Source: Symsagittifera roscoffensis
Taxonomy: Eukaryota; Xenacoelomorpha; Acoela; Convolutidae
DNA: 64,000 nucleotides
Assembly: GCF_963678635.1 (NCBI RefSeq)
Contig: NC_087066.1
Coordinates: forward strand, 828,201 to 892,200
Reading direction: 5' to 3'
Shown here piece after piece: positions 10,271-20,949 of this stretch. Positions within the stretch are counted from its first letter, which is position 1; the number at the start of each line of letters is the position of its first letter. The translations under genes and the position numbers were made by a program. The notes beneath the pieces are model-generated. The model worked only from the letters and a program-made list of their open reading frames with translations. It was not told the origin of the DNA and did not search any database.

Positions 10271-11278
10271 TTATGTATCTAAATGCATCATAGTGAACTC
10301 TGAAAGTTCACTTAGGTTCCTGATCACCTGATGTCCCGCCACTGAAATTATTGACTGTATGATGCTTCCTTGTTGCACCATGCCGAACGTCTGCCTGGAG
10401 ATCACATTTAGTTTCATGCTCAAACTGCTTGGTGCTTTCGTTTCTTTGACCTCCGATGCTTCGAAGGCATTTAGGCTTTCCTGAGTTTTCTCATTCTCTA
10501 ATTCGAGCTTCTTTTTTTGTTTTATCTCCTTTGATACTAACTCCAGTTGGACTCTGTTTAAAGCATCTGTCGCGGCTGCCCTATAGTCGATCTTGAAATC
10601 ATCTGCCGCCGTCACTGGTTCAGGTTCACGCACTTCTTCAGCTACTGCTTGCATCTTCTTTGTTGCCAGCTCTTCCGGTTTCTCCTTTCTGCGTGCCTCC
10701 GCTTCACTCAATAGGCGCGCCTTGCTGGCTTTCACGCCCGATAAAACCTCCTCATGCCTTGGATGATTGATGTCTGCCACAGCATCCCAAAACTGTGGGC
10801 AATCGAATTTAAAATGACCTTCCAAATTACAAAAGAAACATTTTGGGCCGAATTTCGCAATTAAACCCCTCATGAAATCTTCCTGATCGACTTCTGACGC
10901 ATCCTCATCCTCGAGGCTGAAGACTATCGCTTTCATGCCCTGTTTGTAGGTTGGGCATGCTGATACAAGATGGTTCGTCAAACTGCAATTTGCACAAGAG
11001 CGTCTCTTGTCCATGTCGTCTCTTGGTTTGTACCCATTGTTATTATTGCCATTATTGTTTTTGTAATAACCAAATCTCAATGAGGGGTTTGGTAGAAAAT
11101 ATTCCTTAGATTTGAGTCCCAATTCTTCTAGTGTAGGTGCATTAGTTGAAAGTGGTGTGTTATGCGTTGCCAAGCTTGTTCGAAGCTCATCGTTCTTCAC
11201 AACGTCGATGATTTTCGAGTCTAATGCTAGGTGTAACCTACTATTTGACTCATCTGGTTGACTACGCTTTCTAAGCAC
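10271..11278 (-). pseudogene. Gag C-terminal half with two intact CCHC zinc knuckles (element L)
   Basis: A 335-codon frame with two CX2CX4HX4C knuckles, 'CANCSLTNHLVSAC' (about residues 98-111) and 'CFFCNLEGHFKFDC' (about 147-160), used by Gag for RNA binding. An alanine/lysine/glutamate-rich segment follows ('AEARRKEKPEELATKKM'), then 'KLNVISRQTFGMVQ', which leads to the protease. Organisation equals gag of M1, M2 and R. An asparagine run ('NNNGNNNNG') precedes the first knuckle. The frame is intact over 1 kb, the longest in element L. Confidence 0.85.
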
Positions 11279-11315
11279 CTCCAGATCATCTTAAAATATG
11301 TCTATTGTTTCCTCT

Positions 11316-12057
11316 TTACGTTGCCTCCGTTTCTTGAAGCGCATCCTTGCTTGGTGTCCTTGTACTCCTGAGCCAAAACAAGATTTCAAAGATCTTCTCA
11401 GCTGTCTCCCGCTGGTATTGCTTCTTGGCCATCACGCAACTCAGGACTGTCCCTTTCAAATTCTTAGTGAGTGCACTGTATTCCTGCCTTTCTGTTAAGT
11501 CTTCTTCCTCAAAATGCAGTTTCATGACTTCTATCCAGGTATCCATACAGCCGTCAGATTCGTCTTTATAGCAACTCAGTTTCTTAAATAATCTCCTGGA
11601 CCTCTCGCTGCGTTCACTGGTCCTAGATAACCTTGTCAGGAAAGTTTCCAAGGAGCTGTTCAGAGGTTGAATGGCGCGCTTGAGAGTCATTGCCCTCCGA
11701 TAGGACCTCCAGACTTTCGCTACTACTCGAGTCATCAATGGGACGATTTCCTCCTTGATCCGCATGACTCCATTTTGCGGAATCACATCTCCCAGTCGCA
11801 TTTGCGTTCTGCATTGGTCTCTCGTTCGAGGTCGGTCTGTTGCCAGTTGAGCCTCCTCTGATATTTGCGCCCCTCAACCTATTATCCGCTGCGGAATAGC
11901 TGGATGAACTGCGTCTACCTGTTGTGGATCCATATGTGCTTCTTCTATTGGATTGTTCATTGAAGTTCAAACTGGGCTCCCTGTTGGGTCCTCCTGAGGT
12001 TGCTTGCCTACTCCTCGATTTACTACTGTTTCCTAGGAGCCCCTCCAACCTGTTCAT
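11316..12057 (-). pseudogene. Gag core region of element L (Retrotrans_gag-like)
   Basis: Two overlapping frames cover it. 12,057-11,623 is a low-complexity Ser/Arg/Asn-rich spacer ('RRSTYGSTTGRRSSSSYS'). 11,801-11,316 contains 'KDESDGCMDTWIEVMKLHFEE' and 'LKGTVLSCVMAKKQYQRETAEKIFEIL', aligned with the Gag core of M1, M2 and R ('DSDGCIDTWVEVMRLHLEQ..', '..ERDTADKIFEIL'). A frameshift lies near 11,640, and the frame is lost again before the knuckle region. Confidence 0.7.
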
Positions 12058-12120
12058 GATAGCCTAAGTGCGCCTCTCCATCATTGCGTCTATTCGTGTG
12101 TCAAGAGTTCCAAGAGTCTG

Positions 12121-12600
12121 TTATTGCTGACTTCTTAATTTCTCCATGTCATCTCTTAATCGTACCTGTCTTTGCTCAGCTTCCCTCGTCATTCGCGACA
12201 AGTTTTTGGCCAAGTGTTTGTCCGTTCTCTCCTTCAAGCGTTTTTCAATTCTGCTGACTTCTTGCCTGATGCAGTTGATCTCTTCCCGCAGTTTTTCTCT
12301 CTCGACGTGGACTGCCCTCACCAATTCACTCGTTCTTAGGGTCATCTGTTCGTTCTGTTCTCCTATACTGTACACTATGCTAGTCAAGGCCTCTTCGATC
12401 GATGCCCTTTCGTCCACTAACGGTGTCACTAATGGTGGTGTCACCCTATTGGTTCCAGGCAGTTTAGTGCTTGTCGATACCCGAGTCTTACCTCTGTGTC
12501 TCAATGTTTCTTCATAATCCGCTTCTGGTTCCATTGTTGGTTTACTCGTCCCTGTGTTCCTGCTATCTCCAGGTTGCAATTCCGAGTTTGCAATTTTCAC
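12121..12600 (-). pseudogene. Gag coiled-coil segment of element L
   Basis: A 159-codon frame rich in Arg, Glu and Lys with heptad-like spacing from 'EQMTLRTSELVRAVHVEREKL' to 'RMTREAEQRQVRLRDDMEKL'. It is probably an oligomerisation coiled coil in the N-terminal half of Gag. M1 and R have a comparable helical stretch in the same position ('LDHCFNLAKATEEGLQQMSDK', 'DMQEKKPRYD'). Confidence 0.55.
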
Positions 12601-13034
12601 AAACTCTCTTGACTGCTGTGATGCGTCTAGGGTCTTGTTTTTTGTCCTGACAACACGAAATCAGTCCGACCAAGTTTCCCTGTTGGTGGGTGCCCCATTT
12701 TCATGAGTCTAGCTGATGAGGCCTATTTGAGATCCGAAGTCATCCTGTTCGTCATCGTCCTCCTCCTCTTCCTGGGTTTCTACTTCATCATCTTTACCCG
12801 TTCCCATAGTGAATGGGGAAAAGTTTCCCTAAGTGTTTTTCACTCGTTCTGAAAACAAGGAGGACTTTGCCGTTTTCTCTGTCACGACGGGCATCATGGT
12901 GTTGTCAGTGGGTGATCTTGTTGTCGCTACGTTTTCAGCCGAGATGTTGGACAGTTCCGACGTCTCTTCTCGATCTAGAGTCCCTGTGAAAGTGGCAAAG
13001 TATTGGCCTTGTTCTACCGGAGTAGGTTCACTTG

Positions 13035-13319
13035 CTAATCTTCTGTTCCTATTCCCTTCCGTTCCACGTCCGGCCGATTCTCATCTATGGCAGGGTCCGG
13101 ATTGATCACTACTTCTAACATTGCCTTTTGGCCTTCGGAGGAGTTTTGACTCCTGGTTTCAACCATTACGCCTGAAACTTTCTCCGTAATGCTGGTCCGG
13201 GTCCGTGCGATCATTTCCACAAAAGGGTCGTTCATTGATTTTCTTTGTTTCTTTGTTATGATTTTCCTAGAGATATCACTTAGTTCAGGTATCCTTGATT
13301 TGTGTAGACTCATTTTCAA
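13035..13319 (-). pseudogene. Gag N-terminus of element L
   Basis: A 94-codon frame starting 'MKMSLHKSRIPELSD'. A motif 'VMVETRS' about 55 residues in lines up with 'SMVNTRS' in gag of M1 and M2, and both follow a short basic stretch. Either the first Met or the internal 'MVETRS' Met could be the start. A TTTCAG just upstream of the latter (about 13,175) is conserved as TTTTCAG in M1 and M2. The frame is lost after about 13,035, before the coiled coil. Confidence 0.55.
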
Positions 13320-13927
13320 ATTATTAATTCTTACTGTTTATACACTCAATTCGTTCGCTCAGGTTTTTATTGTTTCACAACAGATAATATTAATACAACA
13401 CAAACAATCCCAAATTTTTACCTAAATAGTGACCACGAATCCTTCTTGGTTATCACGTTACAGCAGGTATACAGTTTATTCACAACACTTGATTATTGGT
13501 TATAAGATTTGAAGCTAGCACAGACTGATGATATGAAAGTATCTAGAAGATAGTGTAATCACTACCCACCCAATATCATTTAATGAGGATTTATAATCAA
13601 AAATTGAAGAAAGGTGCAAAATATTTTCAAAAATGTGTATGTTTTTTTACTTTGTCAGTCGTAGTTCAATTGTCGAACTTGTTTCTAAAGAAATAGCTTT
13701 CCCTGTTCAGTTCCGCACTAAAAAGACAAAACTTGAAGGCTGTATTTTTCTCAAGTGGGCGTCTATTGCACCTACCGAGTCCTGTCTCACCTATCTGCCT
13801 TCGGATTGCCCGAGCTAGACCTACTAAAATCCTCAAGGCAAACACTTTTTCAAAATTAGTTTGATTTTAATCCACACAAATTAGTGTCGAATTCTGTTTT
13901 CAATTAGACATCGTGTCACGAACTTAC
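13320..13927. other. AT-rich leader upstream of element L gag
   Basis: No reading frame or repeat is convincing here. The stretch lies between the gag start and the leader repeat that begins at 13,928, and is read as untranslated leader of element L. Confidence 0.4.
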
Positions 13928-14116
13928 GGGTTTAGACCTGTTTTGTTTTACTATGGTCCTCTTTTTTTCATTTAAAGGCAAGTTACCAGTGTTCTCACTG
14001 GTTTCTAGCCTGACTCCTAATAACCTAATACCTTTCACTATTTACCTTTCTTTTGTCTATCTAAGTTTTAGGGTATCAACAACCACGTCGGTTCTGTTCT
14101 TATTAAAAATTTCCGG
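13928..14116 (-). repeat. Leader repeat, copy 1 (second copy 16,707-16,893)
   Basis: About 188 bases, starting 'agacctgttttgttttact' on the plus strand and ending at 'aaaaatttccgg', recur almost unchanged at 16,707-16,893. In copy 1 the minisatellite follows at once. In copy 2 only one or two minisatellite units remain (16,895-16,915). The pair shows that the leader of element L is present twice. Confidence 0.85.
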
Positions 14117-14545
14117 TTTTCTTCCGGATTTGAAAAATTGGCACCCTTTCGGATTGGCTGAAATACGACTCTTCCGGATTGTCAAAATTGGGACTCATCA
14201 GGATTGGCAAAATTAGGACTCTTACGGATTGGCAAAACTAGTACCCTTCCGGATTGGCAAAATTGAGTTGGTTCCGAATCGGCAAAATAGGACCCTTCTG
14301 GATTGACAAATTAGGACCCTTCCGGACTGGTAAAATTAGGACACTTCCGGGTTGACAAATTAGGCAAAGTAGGACCCTTTCGATTTGACAAAAACGGGCC
14401 CTTCCGGATTGGTTAATTTAGGACCCTTCCGGATTGACAAAATTGGGATCCTTCCGCATTGGTAAATTTGGGAACCTTCCGGATTGACAAAATTGGGACC
14501 CTTCCGGATTGGTAAAATTGGGACCCTTCCGGATTCGAACCCCTC
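14115..14545 (-). repeat. Minisatellite, roughly 25-bp unit, about 17 degenerate copies
   Basis: The plus-strand unit is close to 'acccttccggattg' followed by 'gcaaaattggg', with variation in most copies. It lies upstream of gag in element L, the same relative place as the different 'cttgggacagt' minisatellite in M1 and M2. Frames through the array are by-products of the repeat and are not called genes. Confidence 0.85.
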
Positions 14546-14585
14546 CGGGTTTGAGAAAAAAATCAGTGTTTTCACTGAAACTAAT

Positions 14586-15350
14586 TGAGCGCTTTTTTCC
14601 GTTTCAAAAAATATCGACATCTGAAAATTCGCGATTTGTGGGGGGATCAAAATATCTTTATTTTGACCCTAAAAACTGGTCTGCTTACTGTGTTGTTCAC
14701 TGAAAAACGGTGTAGGAGTACAGAAAAAATTAATATAGGCTGTGTAAACATTATTACTAGTAATACTATACCCCTCCGGGTTTGTTCAGTATCTGAATTA
14801 GGGTGTTTAACTCGGAAATTCACACCTCGGTGGAGGGTCACTTCAGTGCAGTCACTGTCGAGCCCCCATAGATCTTAATTTTTGTACCAAAAGGATTACA
14901 AAACATGTAAACGATATCCGACAGTGGATTGTAGTTAACCTTGAGACCCTTCCTGCTACTCCTTGTACTGCTTGCCGGATCAATTTTCCGCTCTCTCCCC
15001 CAGACCACGAGATCACTCCTTAAAACATGGCTATCATTTATTTAATTTATTACGATTGTTTTTGTTCAGTAGATAAAATTCCTCCTTGTAACAGTCGCCT
15101 ACTTAAGTCACATATGAGGTTAAAGAAAAATAGGCCCTATAACTATTAGCTCAAGAGTCAGGGACAATATCTCTGGTGTTTTTCTACCTCGAACGGTCGG
15201 AGCCAGTTCGGTTCATTTGCGACATGAGACTAAAACCCTCGTTACAGCTTAAAAACCACTACCAAACCCCCCACTCCAGAAAATAAGAACGTCCCCATAC
15301 TTACGTCTCAAAATACCCAAAAAACGCGAATGCCGTTAAAAAACAGGGTT
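14586..15350. repeat. 765-bp direct repeat, copy 1 (second copy 17,721-18,486)
   Basis: By eye almost identical to 17,721-18,486. It contains about 500 bases flanking an LTR end plus the last 264 bases of the 1.27-kb LTR (LTR terminus ...GTTACA at 15,087 on the minus strand). Flank and LTR were copied together, so this is a segmental duplication of the insertion boundary of element M1 and not an independent insertion. Bases 14,929-15,005 are repeated once more at 15,346-15,420. Confidence 0.85.
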
Positions 15351-15594
15351 GTAGTTAACCTTGAGACCCTTCCTGCTACTCCTTGTACTGCTTGCCGGAT
15401 CAATTTTCCGCTCTTTTCCCAAGACCATTTCGGATTGAGCGCAAATTAGCGTTAACGTGCTGAAATACTCAAACAACCCTACAGTACAAGCACCATAAAC
15501 AGGCCATAATTTCAATCGTAACGATCGTGTTTGACATAAATGCCTGTAACATTAATATGTCTAACAAAAGGGTAGGGTCGGATCTTAGCTCGTC
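15351..15594. other. Junction segment without recognised feature
   Basis: It begins with a 75-base third copy of the 'gtagttaaccttgagaccc' segment, then has no match to the other copies and no reading frame worth calling. Confidence 0.35.
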
Positions 15595-15956
15595 TGGGGA
15601 GATGATTTCTATTATTTTATATTTTCTTCAACTGTTTTTGTTTTTTTCGGTTATTTTTCTATGTTTTTTGTTTTCTCTTGAGTACTATACTACTTTTTGT
15701 TTGGTTTCTTGTAAAGCTTTTATTGTTTTTGGTCATGTAACACTCAGGCAACGACGGGACCGCGAATACCTCCACCCTTTCTGGTACGTGAATTTTCGGT
15801 CTTTACTAGGTTGAAAATGTAAATTTTGGAATCCGGAAGGCTTCCACTTCCCGAACTACCCTTCCGTCTCTGTGCTAAGGGCCTTATTCAGAGCATTCGC
15901 TCGGCGCGGAGTGCTCGTGAACGGTTTTGCCGGTTATGATGTTAAAAAAGAATAAA
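15595..15956 (-). repeat. Leader segment next to the primer-binding site, copy 1 (second copy about 16,985-17,325)
   Basis: From 'ttttttcggttatttttc' to 'aagaataaaaccc' this segment recurs at 16,985-17,325 with scattered differences. Read on the minus strand it directly follows the candidate primer-binding site, so it is the 5' end of the leader of element L. Confidence 0.75.
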
Positions 15957-15983
15957 ACCCAGGAGCGCCATAAAAACATCTAT
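15957..15983 (-). promoter_or_regulatory. LTR 3' terminus and candidate primer-binding site, element L
   Basis: On the minus strand an LTR-type end GTTACA (to 15,983) is followed after 12 bases by TGGCGCTCCTGGGT (15,970-15,957). The same arrangement, with an 11-base gap, occurs at the 5' LTRs of M1 and M2. It begins with TGG as expected for pairing with a tRNA CCA end. The tRNA is not identified. Confidence 0.55.
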
Positions 15984-16312
15984 GTAACATTCGCCCGGAA
16001 GTACATATCGACGGAAAATAAAGCTAGGTTATAAAACGACTGACTAGCATCTAAACACAGCTCTACATGCTTTCACCGTCTCTGCCAAAGCCAGTTCTTT
16101 GTGTGATCCTTCTTAACATCGGGTCGACAAAAACGTTACTATTTCCGGCTTCGACCAGAACGCTCAAATTAACTCAATTACATGCTAAAATAGTGAGCTC
16201 ATGGCTGGGTCGCAGTATCCCCAGACCACGAGATCACTCCTTAAAACATGGCTACTATTTATTTATTTTATTACAATTGTTTTTGTTTAGTAGATAAAAA
16301 TCATCATTGTAA
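15984..16312. other. LTR-flank mosaic, no gene
   Basis: The first part would be the U5 side of element L's LTR read on the minus strand. The last 110 bases ('ccccagaccacgagatcac' onward) match the flank found at 15,000-15,086 and 18,140-18,226. No coding frame is convincing. Confidence 0.35.
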
Positions 16313-16698
16313 CAGTCGCCTACTTAAGTCACATATGAAATTAAAGAAAAAAAGGCCCTATAACCATTGGCTCAAGAGTCAGGGACACTATCTCTTGGGT
16401 TTTTCTACCTCAAACGGTGGGAGCTAATTCGATTCACTTGCGACATGAGACTAACACCCCCATTACAGCTTAAAGGCCACTACTAAAATACCCCCCACTC
16501 TAGAAAATAAGAACGTCCACATACCTAGGTCTCAAAATACCCAAAATACGCGAACGCCGTTAAAAACAGAGTCGGAACAGTCCTTACAGTTACTTTTTAT
16601 TAGACAGTGGAACTTTGATACATTTCAGATGGATCAACCTAAAACTCTCCTTGCCTCAACATAACAGTTATAAAACACACTCAAGAAAATTTAATTGG
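16313..16698 (-). repeat. Partial LTR of the 1.27-kb family (3' part)
   Basis: This runs on the minus strand to the terminus GTTACA at about 16,313 and matches the last 385 bases of the LTRs at 18,227-19,499 and 47,170-48,447, including an AATAAA (rc of tttatt near 16,600). It is cut at about 16,698, where it abuts the leader repeat starting at 16,707. Confidence 0.8.
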
Positions 16699-16706
16699 GT
16701 ACTCAC

Positions 16707-17325
16707 TTCAATTAGACCTGTTTTGTTTTACTAAGGTCCTCTTTTTTTATATAAAGGCAAGTTACAAGTGCTCTCACTGGTTTCTAGCCTGACTCCTAAT
16801 AACCTAATACCTTTCACTATTTACGTTTCTTTTGTCTATCTAAGTTTTAGGGTCTCAACAACCACGTCGGTTCTGTTCTTATTAAAAATTTCCGGTACCC
16901 TTCCGGATTTGTAAAAATTACTGTGTTTTTCACTGAAACTAATTGAGCGCTTTTTTCCGTTTCAAAAAATATCGACATCTGAAAATTCGCGATTTTAACT
17001 GTTTTTTGTTTTTTTTTCGCTTATTTTTCTATGTTTTTTGTTTTTTCTTGGGTACTATACTACTTTTTGTTTGGTTTCTTGTAAAGTTTTGTTGTTTTTG
17101 GTCATGTAACACTCAGGCAACGACGGGACCGCGAATACCTCCACCCTTTCTGGTACGTGAAATTTCGGTCTTTACTAGGCTGAAAATGTAATTTCGGTAA
17201 TCCGGAAGGCTTCCGCTTCCCGAACTACCCTTCCATATCTGTGCTAAGGGTCTAATTCAGAGCATTCGCTCGGCGCGGAGTGCTCGTGAACGGTTTTATC
17301 GGTCAAGATGTTAAAAAAGAATAAA
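16707..17325 (-). repeat. Second, compact copy of the element L leader
   Basis: It contains, in order on the plus strand, the 188-base leader repeat, one or two minisatellite units, a 55-base segment also found at 14,586 and 17,721, and the primer-binding-site-proximal leader segment. Compared with the first copy the minisatellite has collapsed and the LTR-flank insertion is absent. This is therefore closer to an uninterrupted leader. Confidence 0.7.
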
Positions 17326-17339
17326 ACCCAGGAGCGCCA
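17326..17339 (-). promoter_or_regulatory. Second copy of candidate primer-binding site
   Basis: The same TGGCGCTCCTGGGT on the minus strand (17,339-17,326), preceded by AGATGTTTTTA as at 15,970. The LTR terminus itself is not recognisable upstream. Confidence 0.5.
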
Positions 17340-17720
17340 TAAAAACATCTAACAAAATCCCGATCTGAAACGTTCCAGCTAATAAAATTTGCCAAAAACA
17401 ATGCTATTTGGACCCCTTGGGATTGACGAATCCACCAAATCAAACACGTTAAGTTCGATTTCACTAGGACCCGGAAGTTTATTGGCAAACTAATTTTAAA
17501 ACTTGCCAATTCATTAGTGAACGTTGTCCGAAAAACAATTTTTTGATTGTCTCAATGCAAAAATTTCAAAAAAAATCCTATTTTTTAGCGTTTCGTTTTT
17601 TAAAAAATCAAGATAATTCGGTAATTCGGTTGTCGGTACCCAATTAGTTCCAACCATTTCTGAACTAAAGTTATCCGGTTCCAATAATAATACTAGTGCA
17701 GATACGAAGTAACTCACTAA
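17340..17720. other. Unassigned stretch in the LTR mosaic
   Basis: Compositionally AT-rich with short frames only. It does not match the U5 expected upstream of the primer-binding site, so a rearrangement lies near 17,345. Confidence 0.35.
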
Positions 17721-18226
17721 TTGAGCGCTTTTTTCCGTTTCAAAAAATATCGACATCTGAAAATTTGCGATTAATGGGGGGATCAAAATATCTTTATTTT
17801 GACCATAAAAACCGGTCCTCTTACTGTGTTTTTCACTGAAAAACGGTATAAGAGTATAAAAAATTAATATAGGCTGTGTAAACAGTAATACTAGTAAAAT
17901 TATACCCCTCCGGGTTTGTTCAGTATCTGAAATAGTGTGTTTAACTCGGAAAATTACAACTCGGTGGAGGGTCACTTCAGTGCAGTCACTGTCGAGCGGC
18001 CAGAGATTGATATCTTAATTTTTGTACCAAAAGGGTTACAAAACATGTAAACGATATCCGACAGTGGATTGTAGTTAACCTTGAGACCCTTCCTGCTACT
18101 CCTTGTACTGCTTTCCGGATCATTTTTCCGCTCTCTTCCCCAGACCACGAGATCACTCCTTAAAACATGGCTATCATTTATTTAATTTATTACGATTGTT
18201 TTTGTTCAGTAGATAAAATTCCTCCT
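17721..18226. repeat. Flank of element M1, part of the 765-bp direct repeat
   Basis: The first 506 bases of the second copy of the repeat at 14,586-15,350. It adjoins the 3' end of the M1 LTR, so M1 inserted into, or next to, older LTR and leader sequence. Confidence 0.8.
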
Positions 18227-19499
18227 TGTAACAGTCGCCTACTTAAGTCACATATGAGGTTAAAGAAAAATAGGCCCTATAACTATTAGCTCAAGAGTCA
18301 GGGACAATATCTCTGGTGTTTTTCTACCTCGAACGGTCGGAGCCAGTTCGGTTCATTTGCGACATGAGATTAAAACCCTCGTTACAGCTTAAAAACCACT
18401 ACCAAACCCCCCCACTCCAGAAAATAAGAACGTCCCCATACTTAGGTCTCAAAATACTCAAAATACGCGAACGCCGTTAAAAACAGGGTCGGAACCTTCC
18501 GTACAGTTACTTTTCATTAGACAGTGGATCTTTGATCCATTTCAGATGGATCAATCTAAAACTCTCCTTACCTCAACATAACAATTACAAAACACACTCA
18601 AGAAAACTAATTGGGTACTCACATACCAGCACACTCGAGAATTGGAGTAAGTAAATTATCTAGCAACTCTAGCATTAATGGTAATTAAGTTTCAACTCGA
18701 GAAGTTTGTAATCAAGGAATTCCAGCAAAGGAAATGAGTTTTGACTCTAGAATTGAGTTTTGGAACTGGACCATTGGGAGACCACAGCTGTCCACCTTTC
18801 CATTGAGTGTTCACTCTAGTCCACTTCTTACTTGTGTTTGCTTCACTCGCAATCGCTCTGCTTCCTGTTCAGGATAGGACAGCTCTACTCTCGTGTGATT
18901 TTTTAATCTGGAAATTGCGAATAGCAATTTCCCGCTGCTTTTTTTTTGCTTTCCCGCGACTGTAATTCGGTTGTTCTGATCTTGCATTTCTGAGAATTTC
19001 AGTTGTCGCGAGAAAGTTGAACATGACAGGCTCAATTTGAATTTTTGAAAAATTCCATCTCACCCAAAAATTATGTTGTTCGTATTGCTCAAGCTCAATA
19101 TTCGAAATATGACCGAATGGCACATATTCCCGGCCTCAAGATCGATGTCCTCATCGCGTGTTGCGGTCTGCCAGTGAACCCCCCGAATGTTGAGTGTTGC
19201 TCATGATACAGTGCCAGTGGCCATTTACAGAAGTTCGCAGCAGATTTAACTTTATCTACACCCCAAAGTTCACACTATTGTATTATTGTCACACTATCGC
19301 TGAACAGCAATCAAAATTTGCATACACCTGCACCTTAAACTTCCGTTTTACAAGCTAATGATTCAATTTTTTTTGTTTTATCCAATCGGAAAATTGTCAT
19401 GCAGCATTTGATTTATTTAATAAATATAGCATATTAACAACAAAATCTCGTTTCGTTAAAATTTCTTTTTCGTGACCTCAGGTTTCATCCGAGTTCACA
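18227..19499 (-). repeat. 3' LTR of element M1, complete (1,273 bp)
   Basis: It begins TGTGAACTC (19,499) just after a polypurine tract and ends ...CTGTTACA (18,227), giving canonical TG...CA ends. Length agrees with the LTR of R (1,278 bp). The internal text 'gcgaatagcaatttcccgctgc', shared by all LTR copies, is at 18,915-18,940. The expected AATAAA is AATGAA here (near 18,510). Confidence 0.85.
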
Positions 19500-19523
19500 C
19501 TCGAGCCCCTTTTTTTCCCTCTC
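19500..19523 (-). promoter_or_regulatory. Polypurine tract of M1
   Basis: Minus strand GAGAGGGAAAAAAAGGGG followed by CTCGAG and the LTR. R has the parallel GAGAGGGAAGGGGGG plus CTTGAG. Such tracts prime plus-strand DNA synthesis in LTR elements. Confidence 0.75.
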
Positions 19524-19539
19524 AAGACTCAAGAAACCC

Positions 19540-19824
19540 TCATTGAGCCCCCTGTTCGTTTCGTATTCCTAGCCTTTGTGGTGCTAGGCCCTGATGAGTT
19601 TGACACGTGATCTGCTTTAGCAGCGCTTCCTCATCGTCGGAGCTGATAAGGATCTCTTCCCACGCTTTTAGTTGTTCGAAGGATCGCATCCACTCCCACT
19701 GCTCTTGCAACCTCTTTACCTGATTTGATGAACCCTTCACTTTCGATTCCCTGTTCAAGCAAAAGGAATTGTGCAGGCTCAGGCTCAAGTTCTTCGCCAA
19801 TTCCTCAATTACCACGTCATCCAC
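19540..19824 (-). pseudogene. ORF F C-terminal remnant fused to RT catalytic motif
   Basis: The 94-codon frame starts with 'VDDVV', the RT active-site motif, and changes at once into 'EELAKNLSLSLHNSFCLNRES', which matches the last third of ORF F in element R ('EEDLAKNVSLSLHNSFCLNRES'). The junction is at about 19,816-19,820. The C-terminal end after 'DDEEALLKQI' diverges from R. This is the product of a 12-kb internal deletion; no function is expected. Confidence 0.8.
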
Positions 19825-20941
19825 CTAGCACATTACCAGGTTGCCGTATTTTTTCGTTACACCTATCAATGCATGTGTCATCAATCGTTGACACGTAACC
19901 GTCACGTTGCAAAGTCCAAAGGGCATCCTCTGTCATTGAAACAGCCCCAGCTCGCATGCAAACCCTGTTTTATCCCTGTCTTGCTTCCTCAGTGGAACCT
20001 GCCAAAAAGCTGATCCTCAAGAGTCGTTTAAAATTTTGCGTCCCCTAACTTTGAGAGGCTCTCATCAATCCTAGGTATGGGATAGGCATCCTTCACCCTG
20101 ACGGAGTTCAGATATCGAAAGACGCAACAAAACCTCATCGCCTTTCTTTTTAGCCATCACCACTCCACACGCCCACGGTGATTTGGATGGTTATATCATA
20201 CCATACTCTAGTAGGGTCTCTATCTTTTCTCTACATGTATCCGATTTGCGTGGGGTCATTCGCCTCGCCGCTCCCTGTTTGGCACCGCCTAGTCTTCAAG
20301 CTCTATTTCATATTCAACAAAATTAGAACATCCAATGTCTGCCTTATGTTTCGAAAAAACGTCCTCATTCCGCTCTAGTACGTCCTTGATGGCTTCGAGC
20401 TGTTCATCAGTTACCTTACCCCTTAAGTGCTCTATTTCAGGTAAAACTGGTTTATCCATTTCCTTTTCCTCTAGTGTTGGTCTTTCTGGGAAATTTGAAC
20501 AACTCGATAGTCCATCATCTGTCTCTGACTTAAATGACTTAACAAGACCTGATGAATCTTTTATTTTCTTTATTCTTCTAAAGATACAAATCTTGTCCCT
20601 ATGGTTGGGACAATCAAGAACTTCATTCTCTTTTACATTTTCAACATTTCATACCGAGTTTTCACGGGTAAAACGTATCCCAGTTTCCCTCCCCTCTCGA
20701 TTGTGATGGGTATATCAAGAGTATTCAACAAGACACAGACGCAGAGACCGCTCTTGGTTATCGAGAAGGAACTTCCTAAAACAGCAGCACTTTGACTATT
20801 TGGATTTGGGACTATGCATACTTGCTTGTCGTCACTTAGCTCATCAAAATTTTTCATTCGCAAGCTTACAATTGCCGCTTTGTTTGCTTTCAGCCTCACC
20901 CTTCTAGTCAAGAATACCGGTGCTTTATTCTCATTCGCCAT
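19825..20941 (-). pseudogene. Reverse transcriptase 5' half and connector of M1, multiply interrupted
   Basis: From 20,941 the connector reads 'RRVRLKANKAAIVSLRMKNF' and 'IVPNPNSQSAAVLGSSFSITKSGLC', then 'DEQLEAIKDVLERNEDVFSKHKADIGC' near 20,400. RT follows with 'SAFWQVPLRKQDRDKTGFACELGLFQ' and 'RMPFGLCNVTVTCQRLMTHALIGVTKKYG'. At least eight stops or frameshifts lie between 20,330 and 19,830. It ends at the VDD of the catalytic motif, where the deletion junction begins. The Tyr of YVDD is a stop codon. Confidence 0.8.
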
Positions 20942-20949
20942 TATTAAAT

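Larger units (their letters stand above)
1..13319 (-). mobile_element. Element L: degenerate Ty3/gypsy-type element, second subfamily, with tandem internal duplication
   Basis: Reading on the minus strand from 13,319 downward, the order is gag, PR, RT, RNase H, integrase, a macro-like ORF A and the start of ORF B. At about 3,735 ORF B is fused to the middle of RT, and RT-RH-linker-IN-ORF A is repeated to the window edge. Both repeats carry the same TAG between RT and RNase H, so the copy was already dead when duplicated. Protein similarity to elements M1, M2 and R is plain but much lower than among those three, so this is a sister subfamily. Many frameshifts and stops are present. Its 5' LTR and leader lie in the mosaic at 13,320-18,226. 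Confidence 0.85.
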
